This document shows positions 1 to 9,012 of a DNA stretch of 64,000 bases, in pieces. Numbering within the stretch: the stretch's first letter is position 1; each line of letters opens with the position of its first letter. A program made the translations under genes and the position numbers. Source of the stretch: Oleiagrimonas sp963817755 (GTDB lineage: Bacteria; Pseudomonadota; Gammaproteobacteria; Xanthomonadales; Rhodanobacteraceae); contig CAWFPB010000001.1 of NCBI GenBank assembly GCA_963817755.1, positions 124,001 through 188,000 of the forward strand, given 5' to 3'. A model generated the notes under the pieces. That model had not been told where the DNA came from, searched no databases, and saw only the letters and a list, made by a program, of their open reading frames with translations.

Positions 1-838
1 CTGTTCGACAAGGCGCTGGCGCTGGATCCGCGCAATACGTCCCTGTTTGCCGAGCGGGCCGGGACCCTCATGGCGCTGGGGCAGTACGATCGCGCGCAGC
101 AATCCTTCCAGCGCGCCCTGGCGCTGGATCCGGCCAACGCCACGGCCACGGCTTTTTCCGCGCTGGCGATGGTGCTCCAGAACGGTGACCTGTCCGGGGC
201 CCTGGCCAAGGCGCAAGGGACACAACTCCAGGGAGCAGATGTTCCGGGTGTACTTCCTGATCTGGGCCCGCAAGTACGATCAGGCGCTTGGGATGCTGCA
301 CGCCATGCCCGACTCGCCGGACACGTTCAATGCCGCCTACATCGGTCCCAAGGCGCTGTATGTCGCCTACCTGCATGAACTGCGCGGCGACCCGGCCCGG
401 GCCCGCGTGTTCTACGCCCGTGCGCTGCCACAGGCCCGTGCGCAATATGCCTCGCTGTCCGGCAGTCCCCCCATCAACCAGGCGCTGTCGTTGATCCGCG
501 TCGCCCAGGCCGAGCTGGGCCTGGGCCGGACCCGGGCCGGCCTGGCGGATACGGACCGGGCGCTGGCGATGGGGAAACACAGCCGCGACCGCTACAACCT
601 GCCCCAGTTGATGGTGCGTTGCGCCCAGCGGTATGCGCAGGCCGGCCGTGCAGACAAGGCCGTTCCGGTGCTGTCGGCGGCCCTGGACACGCCGGGGGTC
701 GGGAGCTATTTCTCGCCGGTCATGCTGTGGATCGATCCGGCCTGGGATCCGATCCGCAAGACGCCCGCGTTCCGGGCGCTCGAAAACAAATACGCCCGCT
801 ACCGTCCGGCGAGCGTGCCTTCCAATACCGGGGACTGA
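1..838 (+). pseudogene. C-terminal part of a TPR-repeat protein, one frameshift
   Basis: Only the C-terminal part is present; the gene runs off the left edge. The first frame reads LFDKALALDPRNTSLFAER and QRALALDPANATATAFSA, typical tetratricopeptide helices with the A-L-x-L-D-P turn. At about 217-219 (a GGG run) the frame moves by one base and continues to the stop at 838 with MFRVYFLIWARKYDQAL and further TPR-like helices. Removing one G joins the frames without a gap, so this is either a recent frameshift or a base-calling error. TPR domains mediate protein-protein contacts; in this group such tails are often fused to kinase or winged-helix domains, but the N-terminus is outside the window, so no function is assigned. 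Confidence 0.6.
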
Positions 839-973
839 CCACGCGCTCTCCATCGTGGGCTGGCCCTGCGATGGTGTCGGAGTGGCCCGGAACGCCGTAA
901 ACACGTACATTGGGCGTGCCCCAAGGCCATCGCTCCATGGGGGAGCGATGCACAGAACGAGACCAAAAAATTT

Positions 974-1387
974 ATGGCGACCAAATCCACTGCCAAGAAG
1001 ACTGCTAAATCCAAGCCCGCTGCCAAGAAGGCTGCCCCGGCCAAGTCCGCTGTCAAGGCGGCCCCGGCCATCAAGCCGATCAAGGACACCCTGACCAAGT
1101 CGGCGTTGATCGAGCACCTGGCCGCGCAGGCCGACGTCGAGAAGAAGCAGGTCAAGGCCGTGCTCGCGGCGCTCGAGAACACCATGTTCGGTTCGGTGCA
1201 CAAGCGCGGCGTGGGCAGCTTCACGCTTCCCGGCCTGTTCAAGGTCAACGCCGTGAAGGTGCCGGCCAAGCCCAAGCGCAAGGGCCGCAACCCGTTCACC
1301 GGCGAAGAGCAGGTGTTCGCCGCCAAGAAGGCGACCGTGAAGGTCAAGGTGCGTCCGCTCAAGAAGCTCAAGGACGCCGCGCTCTGA
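974..1387 (+). CDS. HU-family DNA-binding protein with Lys/Ala-rich N-terminal tail
   Basis: 137 residues. Residues 1-38 or so are an alternating Lys/Ala/Pro/Ser tail (KKTAKSKPAAKKAAPAK), like histone H1-type tails. From about residue 40 there is an HU/IHF fold: TKSALIEHLAAQADVEKKQV, then GVGSFTLPGLFKV and the DNA-wrapping arm around RKGRNPFTGEE, ending in a basic tail. Canonical HU is about 90 residues, so the tail accounts for the extra length. Expected role: nucleoid compaction by minor-groove binding, with the tail adding charge-based DNA contacts. It stands alone, 135 bp after the previous gene, and an 8-bp stem-loop follows at 1406-1428. Family assignment is firm; the role of the tail is inference. 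Confidence 0.85.
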   Translation: MATKSTAKKTAKSKPAAKKAAPAKSAVKAAPAIKPIKDTLTKSALIEHLAAQADVEKKQVKAVLAALENTMFGSVHKRGVGSFTLPGLFKVNAVKVPAKPKRKGRNPFTGEEQVFAAKKATVKVKVRPLKKLKDAAL

Positions 1388-1405
1388 TCCGTGCCTGAGT
1401 GCCCT

Positions 1406-1428
1406 CCTGCAGCGATGCCTGCTGCAGG
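1406..1428 (+). terminator. stem-loop after the HU-like gene
   Basis: CCTGCAGC and GCTGCAGG form an 8-bp perfect stem with a 7-base loop, 19 bases after the HU stop codon. There is no T tract, so a factor-independent terminator is only possible. Confidence 0.3.
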
Positions 1429-1543
1429 GGGCATGCGCGATGCGCATCGACGCACCGCGCATGCTTGAACGCGGTCGAACATGGTCGCCCCGCGATGCGG
1501 GTTTGTTACCCTGACGGCCGGTCAAGCAACGAGGTTGTGTCCC

Positions 1544-2311
1544 GTGGCCCGTGACCTGCATTCCTCCAGGCGCCTTGCGGCGGTGCTGCTGCTTGCTGCC
1601 GCTCTCGTCATCCCGCTGGCTCACGCCGGTCCGCCGTTCGAGACCGACGATCCGGGCATGTTCCCGGTGCATACCGGCGAGGCCTACCTGTTCACCACGG
1701 GCGGGCGCAGCGCCGACGGCCTCGGTGTCGACGCCGCGCCGGGCGCGGAAATCAACTACAGCTTCCTGCCCGACACGTTCGCGCACCTGGTGGTGCCGAT
1801 GGCCTTCAACGATCCCGTGCACGGCGGGTCCACGTACGGGCCGGGCGACGTGGAGCTGGGCTTCAAGTGGCGCTTCCTGAGCCAGTCCGAGGACGGCATC
1901 GACGTGGCCACCTTCCCGCTGGCCGAACTGCCCACCGGCAGCGCGCGGCGCGGGCTGGGCAGCCGCAAGGCCAGCTATTTCGTGCCGATCTGGCTGCAGA
2001 AGGATTGGGGTCCGTGGACCGTGTACGGCGGCGGCGGGCGCTGGTTCATGCACGACCCCGGGCAGCGCGACTGGTGGTTTTCCGGCGTACTGGTGCAGCG
2101 CCAGCTCACCCCGGCCCTGTACCTGGGCGGGGAGGTCTTCCACAAGACGGCGCAGACCGTGGGCGGGCGCGCCTCGACCGGGTTCAACCTGGGCGGCGGC
2201 TACACCTTCCACGGCCCCTGGCAGGTGCTGTTCTCGGCCGGGCGCAACCTGACCGACGTGGCCGACAACCGCTTCGCCTGGTACCTGTCGCTGTATCGTA
2301 CGTTTCGCTAG
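1544..2311 (+). CDS. secreted outer-membrane beta-barrel-like protein of unknown function
   Basis: 255 residues from a GTG start at 1544, chosen because GAGG lies 9 bases upstream and the product then begins with a clean signal peptide (RRLAAVLLLAAALVIPLAHA, cleavage after AHA). The mature part starts PPFETDDPGMFPVHTGEAY and is rich in alternating aromatic strands (GDVELGFKWRFL, WTVYGGGGRWFM, STGFNLGGGYTF), ending in an aromatic/basic residue pair, as in transporter-like outer-membrane proteins of the phenol-pathway MetA type. It is probably an outer-membrane protein; substrate unknown. It has no operon partners: HU lies upstream and umuD, with its own promoter region, downstream. Confidence 0.6.
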   Translation: MARDLHSSRRLAAVLLLAAALVIPLAHAGPPFETDDPGMFPVHTGEAYLFTTGGRSADGLGVDAAPGAEINYSFLPDTFAHLVVPMAFNDPVHGGSTYGPGDVELGFKWRFLSQSEDGIDVATFPLAELPTGSARRGLGSRKASYFVPIWLQKDWGPWTVYGGGGRWFMHDPGQRDWWFSGVLVQRQLTPALYLGGEVFHKTAQTVGGRASTGFNLGGGYTFHGPWQVLFSAGRNLTDVADNRFAWYLSLYRTFR

Positions 2312-2401
2312 GGTGAGCGCCGGTCCCGGGCTTGTTTGATACGGGCTCGGGGCAGGGCCTATGTCGTTTCGCCTCTCGACTCCTGAGACGCCCTTGGTGC
2401 A

Positions 2402-2429
2402 CACTTGATTTCCATTCAACAATCAAGTG
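2402..2429. promoter_or_regulatory. 9-bp inverted repeat upstream of umuDC, candidate operator
   Basis: CACTTGATT and AATCAAGTG are exact inverted copies separated by 10 bp, ending 7 bp before the umuD start codon. The site is AT-rich in a GC-rich context and well placed to control umuDC. It matches neither the Escherichia coli LexA box (CTGT-N8-ACAG) nor the TTAG-type LexA1 box reported in Xanthomonas, so the bound factor is unknown. Confidence 0.45.
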
Positions 2430-2436
2430 CGCGAAC

Positions 2437-3027
2437 ATGACACCCCCCAACCATGGCGGTCCCCGGCCCGGCGCCGGGCGCAAACCCGGTTCCGGCGTCT
2501 ACGGCGAGCCCACCCGCCAGTTGCGCGTGCCCGAAAGCCAGGTGGACACCGTGGTGGCCTACCTGGACGCCTACCGCCAGCCGGCCGTGGCCGGGGCGCC
2601 GCGGGCGGTGTCGCTGAACCCCTCCAACGTGGGGCTGGTGGCGTTTTCCTCGCGCGTGCCGGCGGGCTTTCCGTCGCCGGCGGACGACTACATCGACGAC
2701 ACCATCGACCTGAACCGCGAGCTGGTGATCGGTGGCCACGAGTCGGCCACCTTCGTGCTGCGCGTGAGCGGCTGGTCGATGATGCAGGCGGGCATCTTCG
2801 ACGGCGACCGCATCGTGGTCGACCGCGCGCTGGACCCGCGCCAGGGCGACGTGGTGGTGGCGATCATCAACGACGAGCTGACGGTCAAGCGCCTGGGCAA
2901 GGTCGGCGCCAAGCTGGCCCTGCTGCCGGAGAACGCGCACTTCAAGCCGATCGTGCTGGAAGAGGGCGACCAGCTGGAGGTCTGGGGCGTGGTGACCCAC
3001 TGCCTGCGCTCGTTCCGGCGCGGTTGA
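2437..3027 (+). CDS. umuD: UmuD-like S24 peptidase, translesion polymerase V subunit
   Basis: 196 residues. The C-terminal part is a LexA/UmuD serine-lysine self-protease: Ser114 in SGWSMM and Lys151 in ELTVKRL are 37 residues apart, the same spacing as Ser60/Lys97 of E. coli UmuD. The cleavage site aligns as Ala76-Gly77 in VPAGFPSPADDY (E. coli QCGFPSPAADY). The N-terminus is about 52 residues longer than in E. coli and begins GGPRPGAGRKPGSG, a basic glycine-rich motif also common at the start of small DNA-binding proteins. After DNA damage the cleaved form should assemble with UmuC. umuC follows after 10 bp, so the two form an operon, controlled probably from the palindrome just upstream. 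Confidence 0.9.
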   Translation: MTPPNHGGPRPGAGRKPGSGVYGEPTRQLRVPESQVDTVVAYLDAYRQPAVAGAPRAVSLNPSNVGLVAFSSRVPAGFPSPADDYIDDTIDLNRELVIGGHESATFVLRVSGWSMMQAGIFDGDRIVVDRALDPRQGDVVVAIINDELTVKRLGKVGAKLALLPENAHFKPIVLEEGDQLEVWGVVTHCLRSFRRG

Positions 3028-3037
3028 GGATACGGCC

Positions 3038-4330
3038 ATGGCACGCCGGATCGCCCTGGTCGACGCCAACAGTTTCTACTGCAGCTGCGAGCGCGTGTTC
3101 CGCCCGGACCTGGCGCGCACGCCGGTGGTGGTGCTGTCCAACAACGACGGCTGCGTGGTGGCGCGCTCGGCCGAGGTCAAGGCGCTGGGCGTGCCCATGG
3201 GCACCCCGTGGTTCCAGCTGCGCGAGCGGGCGCGGCGCGAGGGCATCGTGGCCTTTTCCAGCAACTACACCCTGTACGGCGACATGAGCCGGCGCTTCAT
3301 GAGCGTGCTGGCGCAGTTCGTGGCGCCGGCCGACCAGGACATCTATTCCATCGACGAGTGCTTCCTGGATTTCACCGGGCAGCCACGGCTGGAGCCGGCG
3401 CGCACCGGCCAGGATATCCGCCGGCGCGTGCTGCAGTGGACCGGGCTGCCGGTGTGCGTGGGTTTCGGCGCCTCCAAGACGCAGGCCAAGCTGGCCAACC
3501 ACGTCGCCAAGATCGACCCGGCATGGGACGGCGTGTGCGACCTGACCGCGCTGGACGAGGCGGCGCTGTCGCGATTGCTGGCGGGTATTCCCGTGGGCAA
3601 GGTCTGGGGCGTGGGCCGGCGGCTGAGCGCGCAGCTGGAGGCCGGCGGCATCCGCACCGCGGACGACCTGCGCCGCGCCGACGCCAAGCGCCTGCGCGAG
3701 CGCTTCTCGGTGGTGCTCGAGCGCACGGTCGGCGAGCTGCGCGGGACGGCCTGCCTGCCGTGGGAGCTGCAGACGCCGCCGCGCGAGCAGATCATCGCCT
3801 CGCGCAGCTTCGGGCGCGCGCTGACCGCCCTGGACGACCTGGCCGAGGCGGTGCGCGCGCACGCCTGCCGCGCGGCGGAGAAGCTGCGCCGGCAGGACGG
3901 GGTGGCGCGCGGGGTGAGCGTGTGGATCGAGACCAACCCGTTCCGCCCGCAGGATGTGCAGTACCGCCCGCAGTCGATGCTGCAGCTGCCCGCGCACACC
4001 GCCGATTCGGCCGAGTTGGCCACGTGGGCGGGGCGGGTGCTGCGGGCCATCTACCGGCCCGGGCACCGCTACGTGAAGGCCGGGGTGATGCTGTTCGACA
4101 TCCGCGCGCGCGGCTGCCGGCAGGGCGGGCTGTTCGACCGCGATCCGGTGGACGAGGCCCGCCGCGCACGGCTGATGGGGGTGATGGACGCGGCCAACCG
4201 GCACTGGGGGCGCGGCATCCTGGCCATCGGCAGCGCCGGCATCCGGACCGACCGGGCCTGGACCATGCAGCGCGGCATGCTCAGCCCGCGCTACACCACC
4301 TGCTGGGACGAAGTGCGCCAGGTCGGCTGA
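3038..4330 (+). CDS. umuC: DNA polymerase V catalytic subunit UmuC
   Basis: 430 residues, the normal length for UmuC. Y-family polymerase motifs are clear: the N-terminal LVDANSFYCSCERVFRP (metal-binding Asp and aromatic steric gate), NNDGCVVARS, and the catalytic pair in IYSIDECFLD (SIDE). The helix-hairpin-helix region is LLAGIPVGKVWGVGRRLS, followed by little-finger and C-terminal UmuC segments (RSFGRALTALDDL). With cleaved UmuD it performs error-prone bypass of DNA lesions. It is the second gene of the umuDC operon; no RecA or ImuA/DnaE2 gene is nearby. The start ATG at 3038 follows a GAGG sequence. Confidence 0.94.
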   Translation: MARRIALVDANSFYCSCERVFRPDLARTPVVVLSNNDGCVVARSAEVKALGVPMGTPWFQLRERARREGIVAFSSNYTLYGDMSRRFMSVLAQFVAPADQDIYSIDECFLDFTGQPRLEPARTGQDIRRRVLQWTGLPVCVGFGASKTQAKLANHVAKIDPAWDGVCDLTALDEAALSRLLAGIPVGKVWGVGRRLSAQLEAGGIRTADDLRRADAKRLRERFSVVLERTVGELRGTACLPWELQTPPREQIIASRSFGRALTALDDLAEAVRAHACRAAEKLRRQDGVARGVSVWIETNPFRPQDVQYRPQSMLQLPAHTADSAELATWAGRVLRAIYRPGHRYVKAGVMLFDIRARGCRQGGLFDRDPVDEARRARLMGVMDAANRHWGRGILAIGSAGIRTDRAWTMQRGMLSPRYTTCWDEVRQVG

Positions 4331-4486
4331 CAGCCGGCCGGCGTGGCACGGTCCGGCGGCAAGCGCATGAGCGGCGGGGAAAACCCGTGTCCCCAGGCTG
4401 TGGCGCTGAACCGCCAACCCGGTACACTGTCCCGGCCGTACCCAGGGAGGCGGACGCGGTTGGACTGGCTGCAAGCGAAACATTCC

Positions 4487-5524
4487 GTGAGCACAGGCAA
4501 GAACAAACCCACCTCCATCGACATCGCCTACCTGACCGGCTATTCGCAGGCCACGGTCTCGCGCGCGCTGCGCAACAGCCCGCTGGTCAGCGCCGAGACC
4601 CGGCGCAAGGTGCAGGAGGTGGCGCGCCAGCTCAACTACAAGGTCGACAAGAACGCCTCCAACCTGCGCACCCAGAACTCGGGCACGCTGGCGCTGCTGT
4701 TCTTCGAGGACCCGACCTCCGACGAGTCGCACATCAACCCGTTCTTCGTGTCCATGCTGGGGTCGATCACCCGCGCCTGCACCCAGCACGGCTACGACCT
4801 GCTGATCTCCTTCCAGCAGGCCTCGGACGACTGGCACGCCGACTACGCCGACAGCAAGAAGGCCGACGGCATCATCCTGCTGGGCTACGGCGACTACGTG
4901 ACCTACTGCGACAAGGCGCGCAAGCTGGTCGAGCAGGGCACGCACTTCGTGCGCTGGGGCGCGGTGCTGCCGGACCAGCCCGACACCTCGATCGGCTGCG
5001 ACAACTTCAGCGGTGGCCGCGCGGTGGCCGAGCACCTGCTGGAGCAGGGCTGCAAGCGCATCGCCTTCCTGGGCGAGGCGAACCGGCACTACCCGGAATT
5101 CTTCGAGCGCTACAACGGCTATGCCGAGGCGCTGGCCGACGCCGGCCTGAAGGTGGACGACGAACTGCGCGAGGGCGCCGAGAGCACCCAGGATTCGGGC
5201 TACGCGGCGATGTGCAAGCTGCTGGACCGCAACGAGCGCATCGACGGCGTGTTCGCGGCCAGCGACCTGATCGCCATCGGCGCCATGCGCGCGCTGGACG
5301 AACGCGGCCTGCGCGTGCCCGACGACGTGGCCGTGGCCGGGTTCGACGACGTGCCCAGCGCCAGCTTCGCGCACCCGCCGCTGACCACGGTGCGCCAGGA
5401 CACCAACGAGGCCGGGTCCATCCTGGTCGAGCGCCTGCTCAGCCAGATCCGCGGCGAGAAGGTGGAGCCGGCGATCCTGCCGATCCGCCTGGTGGTGCGC
5501 AAGTCCAGCCAGCGCGGCGCCTGA
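4487..5524 (+). CDS. LacI-family transcriptional regulator, probable maltodextrin regulator
   Basis: About 345 residues. The N-terminal helix-turn-helix is KPTSIDIAYLTGYSQATVSRALRN, followed by the hinge helix (VQEVARQLNY). The rest is a periplasmic-binding-protein-like sensor with FVSMLGSITRACTQHGYDLLI, DGIILLGYGDY, GVFAASDLIAIGAMRAL and VAGFDDVPSASFAHPPLTTV. GTG at 4487 is used as start; a TTG at 4460 behind GGGAGG is an alternative adding nine residues. A TACACT hexamer at about 4431 could be the -10. As the only LacI-type protein in the window, beside the amylase/transporter operon, it is the natural candidate to bind the TGMATACGTATKCA sites found further right. No such site precedes its own gene, so autoregulation is not evident. 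Confidence 0.85.
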   Translation: MSTGKNKPTSIDIAYLTGYSQATVSRALRNSPLVSAETRRKVQEVARQLNYKVDKNASNLRTQNSGTLALLFFEDPTSDESHINPFFVSMLGSITRACTQHGYDLLISFQQASDDWHADYADSKKADGIILLGYGDYVTYCDKARKLVEQGTHFVRWGAVLPDQPDTSIGCDNFSGGRAVAEHLLEQGCKRIAFLGEANRHYPEFFERYNGYAEALADAGLKVDDELREGAESTQDSGYAAMCKLLDRNERIDGVFAASDLIAIGAMRALDERGLRVPDDVAVAGFDDVPSASFAHPPLTTVRQDTNEAGSILVERLLSQIRGEKVEPAILPIRLVVRKSSQRGA

Positions 5525-5552
5525 TCCCGGGGCCGCGAGCCCACCTGTTCCC

Positions 5553-5650
5553 TGTAGGAGCGCCGGAAGGCGCGATGGTGCGCGATGTGGGCTGGCCGCG
5601 AAGACCGGATCTTGCCGCGTTGCCGGATCGCGCCTTCCGACGCTCCTACA
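5553..5650. repeat. REP/BIME-like palindrome, copy 1
   Basis: The outer arms TGTAGGAGCG and CGCTCCTACA plus inner CGGAAGGCGCGA / TCGCGCCTTCCG make a long imperfect hairpin of about 98 bp. GTAGGAGC-type palindromes are the common intergenic REP class of Xanthomonadaceae and pseudomonads. It lies between convergent genes and could also stop transcription. Confidence 0.7.
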
Positions 5651-5676
5651 AAGGGTAGGTAGGCTTGCGGGTTCAC

Positions 5677-5773
5677 TGTAGGAGCGCCGGAAGGCGCGAT
5701 GGCGCGGTGTGTGGGCTGGCCGCGAAAACCGGGTCTTGCCGCGTTGCCGGTCGCGCCTTCCGCCGCTCCTACA
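5677..5773. repeat. REP/BIME-like palindrome, copy 2 (tandem with copy 1)
   Basis: Same arms and same core (GTGGGCTGGCCGCGAA, TCTTGCCGCGTTGCCGG) as copy 1 with only a few substitutions, in direct orientation, 26 bp further on. The two copies together fill the gap between the LacI gene and the amylase gene, which converge here. Confidence 0.7.
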
Positions 5774-5791
5774 AGGGTAGGTACATGTGCG

Positions 5792-7506
5792 TCAGTGGGT
5801 GTAGTGGCCGCTCGGGTGGCCGCGCTCGGTCATGGCGCGGGTGAGGGCGGTGACCAGGTCGGGGCGCGAGGCGACGGCGTCGAGCAGGTACACGCGCACG
5901 CCGTGGGCCGGCACCGTGGCGGTGAGCGATCCGCCGGCGGGGACGTCGATGTCCGAGCCGCCCAGGGCCGCTTTCCAGTGCCCGGCCTGCAGGTCGTGCT
6001 TGACGGTGAAATCGGCGGCCTTGGCACCCTTGTTCAGCAGCACCAGGGCCATCTGGTGGATGCCCTGATACTGCAGCACGCGGTAGAACGCCGCCTCGTT
6101 GCCGTGCATGCGCTCGATCAGCATCAGGCCGCGCTGCAGCGCCGGGGTGTGCTTGCGCAGCTGCGCGATGCGCACCAGGTGCCGGTAGATCGGGTTGGTG
6201 TGCGCATCGTCGATGCGCTGCTGGCCGAAGTAGTTGCGGTTGCCGGCGTGCTCGCCCATGCCGCGCTCGAAACCGATTTCCGAACCGTAGTAGACGGCCG
6301 GGATGCCGCGCGCGGTGAACAGCAGGTTGTTGGCGTCGATGAAGCCGTCGTCCGTGGCGTTCAGGCGCTTCATGTCGTGGTTGTCGTAGAAGGTGACCAG
6401 GCGGTAGGGATTGGCGTACGGGCCGTTGGTCAGGTACAGCGCGGCACGGATGTCGGCGTAGTCGCTGTGCGGATGCTCGAACACGGTGCGCATGGCGTCC
6501 TTGAGCGGGAAGTCCAGCAGGCTCATGTTCCCGCTGCGCTTCCAGGTGTACTTGGCGATGTCGTCGACGTTGCCGTCGAAGGCCTCGCCGAACATGAAGA
6601 AGCCCGGGTATTTGGCGTGGATGGCCGCGGCGAACTGCTTCCAGAAGCGCGCCGGCATGTGGTTCATGGTGTCGATGCGGAAGGCATCGGAGCCTTCGCC
6701 GATCCACTTCAGGTAGGCGCCGACGAAGTACTGGAGCACGGCCGGGTTGTTGCTGTTGTTGTTGGACAGCTGCGCCAGGTCCGGCCAGGCGTTGTAGAAG
6801 CGCTGCAGCGGGTGGTCGACCGGGTCCAGCTGCCACGGCGGCAGGTTGCCCTCGTCGGCGACCAGCTTGCCCTGGGCATTGAAGATCTGCCCGAACTGCG
6901 GCTGCTTGTTCGGCATGCTGAAGGCCGGCGAGCCGTGGTTGAGCACGATGTCCTGCACCACCTTCAGGCCGTCGGCATGCATGGCGTGGGTGAACTGGCG
7001 GTAGTCCAGGTGCTTGCTGGGCAGGTGCTCGTCCACCTTGTAGAAATTCACGCCCCAGTAGCCGTGGTAGCCGGCCTTGCCGTGGTCGGTCAGCGTGGAG
7101 CCCCAGTGCACCGGTGTCGCCGCCGGTGAAGGCCTGGTCGGGGTTGTCGACGATGGGCGTGATCCACACCGCGCCGAAGCCCATGCCCTTGATGTAGCCG
7201 GCGTTCTCCAGGACGCCCTTGAAGTCGCCGCCCAGGTAGCCGATGTTCGCGGTCTTGCCGTCCGGGCCCGTGGATCGGGAGGTCGAAGTCCGGGTGCGCG
7301 CCGCCCTGGTGGCGGTGGTCGTTGGACGGATCGCCGTTGACGAAGCGGTCGGTCATCACGAAGTAGATGGCGTCGGAGGCGAACGGCAGCCGGGTGCCGA
7401 CGAACTGCTTCGGCGCGTGCGTGGCGGGCGCGGCGCTGCAGGCGGCGGCGCCCAGGCCCAGGGCCAGGGCCAGCGCGGAAAGGGCAAGACGGGGATGCAG
7501 TTTCAT
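5792..7506 (-). pseudogene. GH13 alpha-amylase, predicted lipoprotein, two frameshifts
   Basis: Joined product about 570 residues. The start at 7506 gives a lipoprotein signal (LALGLGAAACSAA, lipid-modified Cys in GAAAC). The GH13 barrel carries DIVLNHG, the nucleophile in DAFRIDTMNH, the acid/base in MFGEAFDG and the third acid in FYDNHDMKRL; a beta domain follows to the C-terminus. It should hydrolyse alpha-1,4-glucans at the outer membrane or in the periplasm. The reading frame is broken by one extra C/G in a GGGCCC run at about 7264-7269 and one extra G at about 7113; removing both restores HGPDGKTANIGYLGGDFKG and the downstream barrel without loss. It is the last gene of a three-gene operon starting at 11211 and lies 28 bp after the transporter. 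Confidence 0.8.
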
Positions 7507-7534
7507 GGACAGGTCCAGGTGAAGGGTCGCGGGC

Positions 7535-9010
7535 TCAGCCCGGCTCGCGCACGCGCAGGGTGAACAGGCCGGCGACGATCAGGCTGGCGCCGCCGAGCAC
7601 CAGCGCGTACTCGGCGTGGCCGCCGAAGGCGTGGTGGATCAGCAGGCCCAGCACGCTGGCGGCCAGCAGCTGCGGGATGACGATGAAGAAATTGAAGATG
7701 CCCATGTACACGCCCATCTTCGCGGTCGGCAGGTTGTCCGACAGCAGCGTGTAGGGCAGCGAAAGGATCGAGGCCCAGCCGAAGCCGACGCCGATCATCG
7801 GCACGATCAGCCAGTAGTGGTTGGGAATGAAGGGCGATCGAGATCAGGCCCAGGCCGGCCATGGAGACGTTGACCAGGTGGGTCCAGCGCACGCCGATGG
7901 CGCGCACCATGAACGGGATCAGCGCGGCGGCGAGTACGGCGACGCCGTTGTAGACGGCGAACAGCACGCCGACCCAGTTGGCGCCGTTGTTGTAGGCGAG
8001 CGACTGCGGGTCGGTGCTGTGGAACTGCACCGCGGCCACCGCCGCGGTGGTGTAAATCCACATCGCGAACAGTCGCGAACCAGGAGAAGAACTGCACCCA
8101 GGCCAGCTTGCGCATGGCCTCGGGCATGCCGTACAGGTCGCCCATGACCTGGCCCAGCATGCCGCCGCCGCGGGTGAAGCTGCGCCACACGAACAGGCCG
8201 CCGAACACGATCAGCATGGCCGCCAGCAGATACAGCTCGTTCTTGCCGTCGGTCAAAGGTCAGCAGCTGGATGAAGCCGATGCAGGCCAAGCCCAGTGCC
8301 AGCAGCATCGCGCCGAGGATCCAGGCGCGCGAGGCGTCGGGGGTGTCCGGAGCCTCGACCGCGTCGTCGAAATCCTTGAGCTGTCTCGGGCGGGTATTCG
8401 CGGGTGTCGCAGACCGTCCACACGATGGCGCCCAGCAGCACCGCGCCGCCGACGTAGAAGGCGTAGCGCACGCTGGGCGGGATCTGTCCGGTCGGGGCGG
8501 TATTGGCCACGCCCAGGTGGGCTGAACACCCAGGGCAGGGCCGAGGCGATCACCGCGCCGAACGCCGATGAACACGCTCTGCATGGCATAGCCCAGCGGG
8601 CGCTGCTGCGGCGGCAGCTGGTCGCCGACGAAGGCGCGGAACGGCTCCATCGAGATGTTGAACGAGGCGTCGATCATCCACAGCGCGCCGGCGGCCATCC
8701 ACAGCGCGGGCGCGTTGGGCATGAGCATCAGCGCCATGGTGGCCAGGATCGCGCCGCCCAGGAAGTACGGTCGGCGACGGCCCAGGCGGGTCCAGGTGCG
8801 GTCCGAGTAGTGGCCGATGATCGGCTGCACGATCAGTCCGGTCAGTGGCGCGGCGACCCACAGGATCGCGATGTCCTCGACCTTTGCGCCCAGGGTCTGG
8901 AAGATGCGGCTGACGTTGGCGTTCTGCAGCGCGAATCCGAACTGGATGCCGAGGAAGCCGAAGCACATGTTCCAGATCTGCCAGAACGACAGTTCGGGTT
9001 TGCGGTTCAT
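7535..9010 (-). pseudogene. MFS sugar transporter (GPH/SLC45-like), six single-base frameshifts
   Basis: Joined product about 489 residues, roughly 12 hydrophobic segments, starting MNRKPELSFWQIWNMCFGFL, characteristic of the MFS sucrose/maltose importers found in Xanthomonas and Caulobacter maltose loci. RTWTRLGRRRPYF is the MFS loop 2-3 signature. It should carry maltose or short maltodextrins across the inner membrane. Six apparent one-base insertions interrupt it (near 7833, 8073, 8256, 8384, 8520 and 8563); each is followed at once by conserved sequence in the next frame, e.g. IGVGFGWASILSLPYTLLSDNLP and MANTAPTGQIPPSVRYAF. The ATG is 2 bp after the stop of the upstream glycosidase-like gene and follows AGGGGAA, so translation is probably coupled. 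Confidence 0.8.
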
Positions 9011-9012
9011 GT

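Noticed and set aside
68..2422. 784-codon open frame on the minus strand
   Set aside because: It runs antisense across the TPR, HU and outer-membrane genes; its translation has no recognisable motif and is rich in Arg, Ala, Gly and Pro, as expected for shadow frames in GC-rich DNA.
2942..5374. 810-codon open frame on the minus strand
   Set aside because: It is antisense to umuC and the LacI gene, both of which have complete motif sets.
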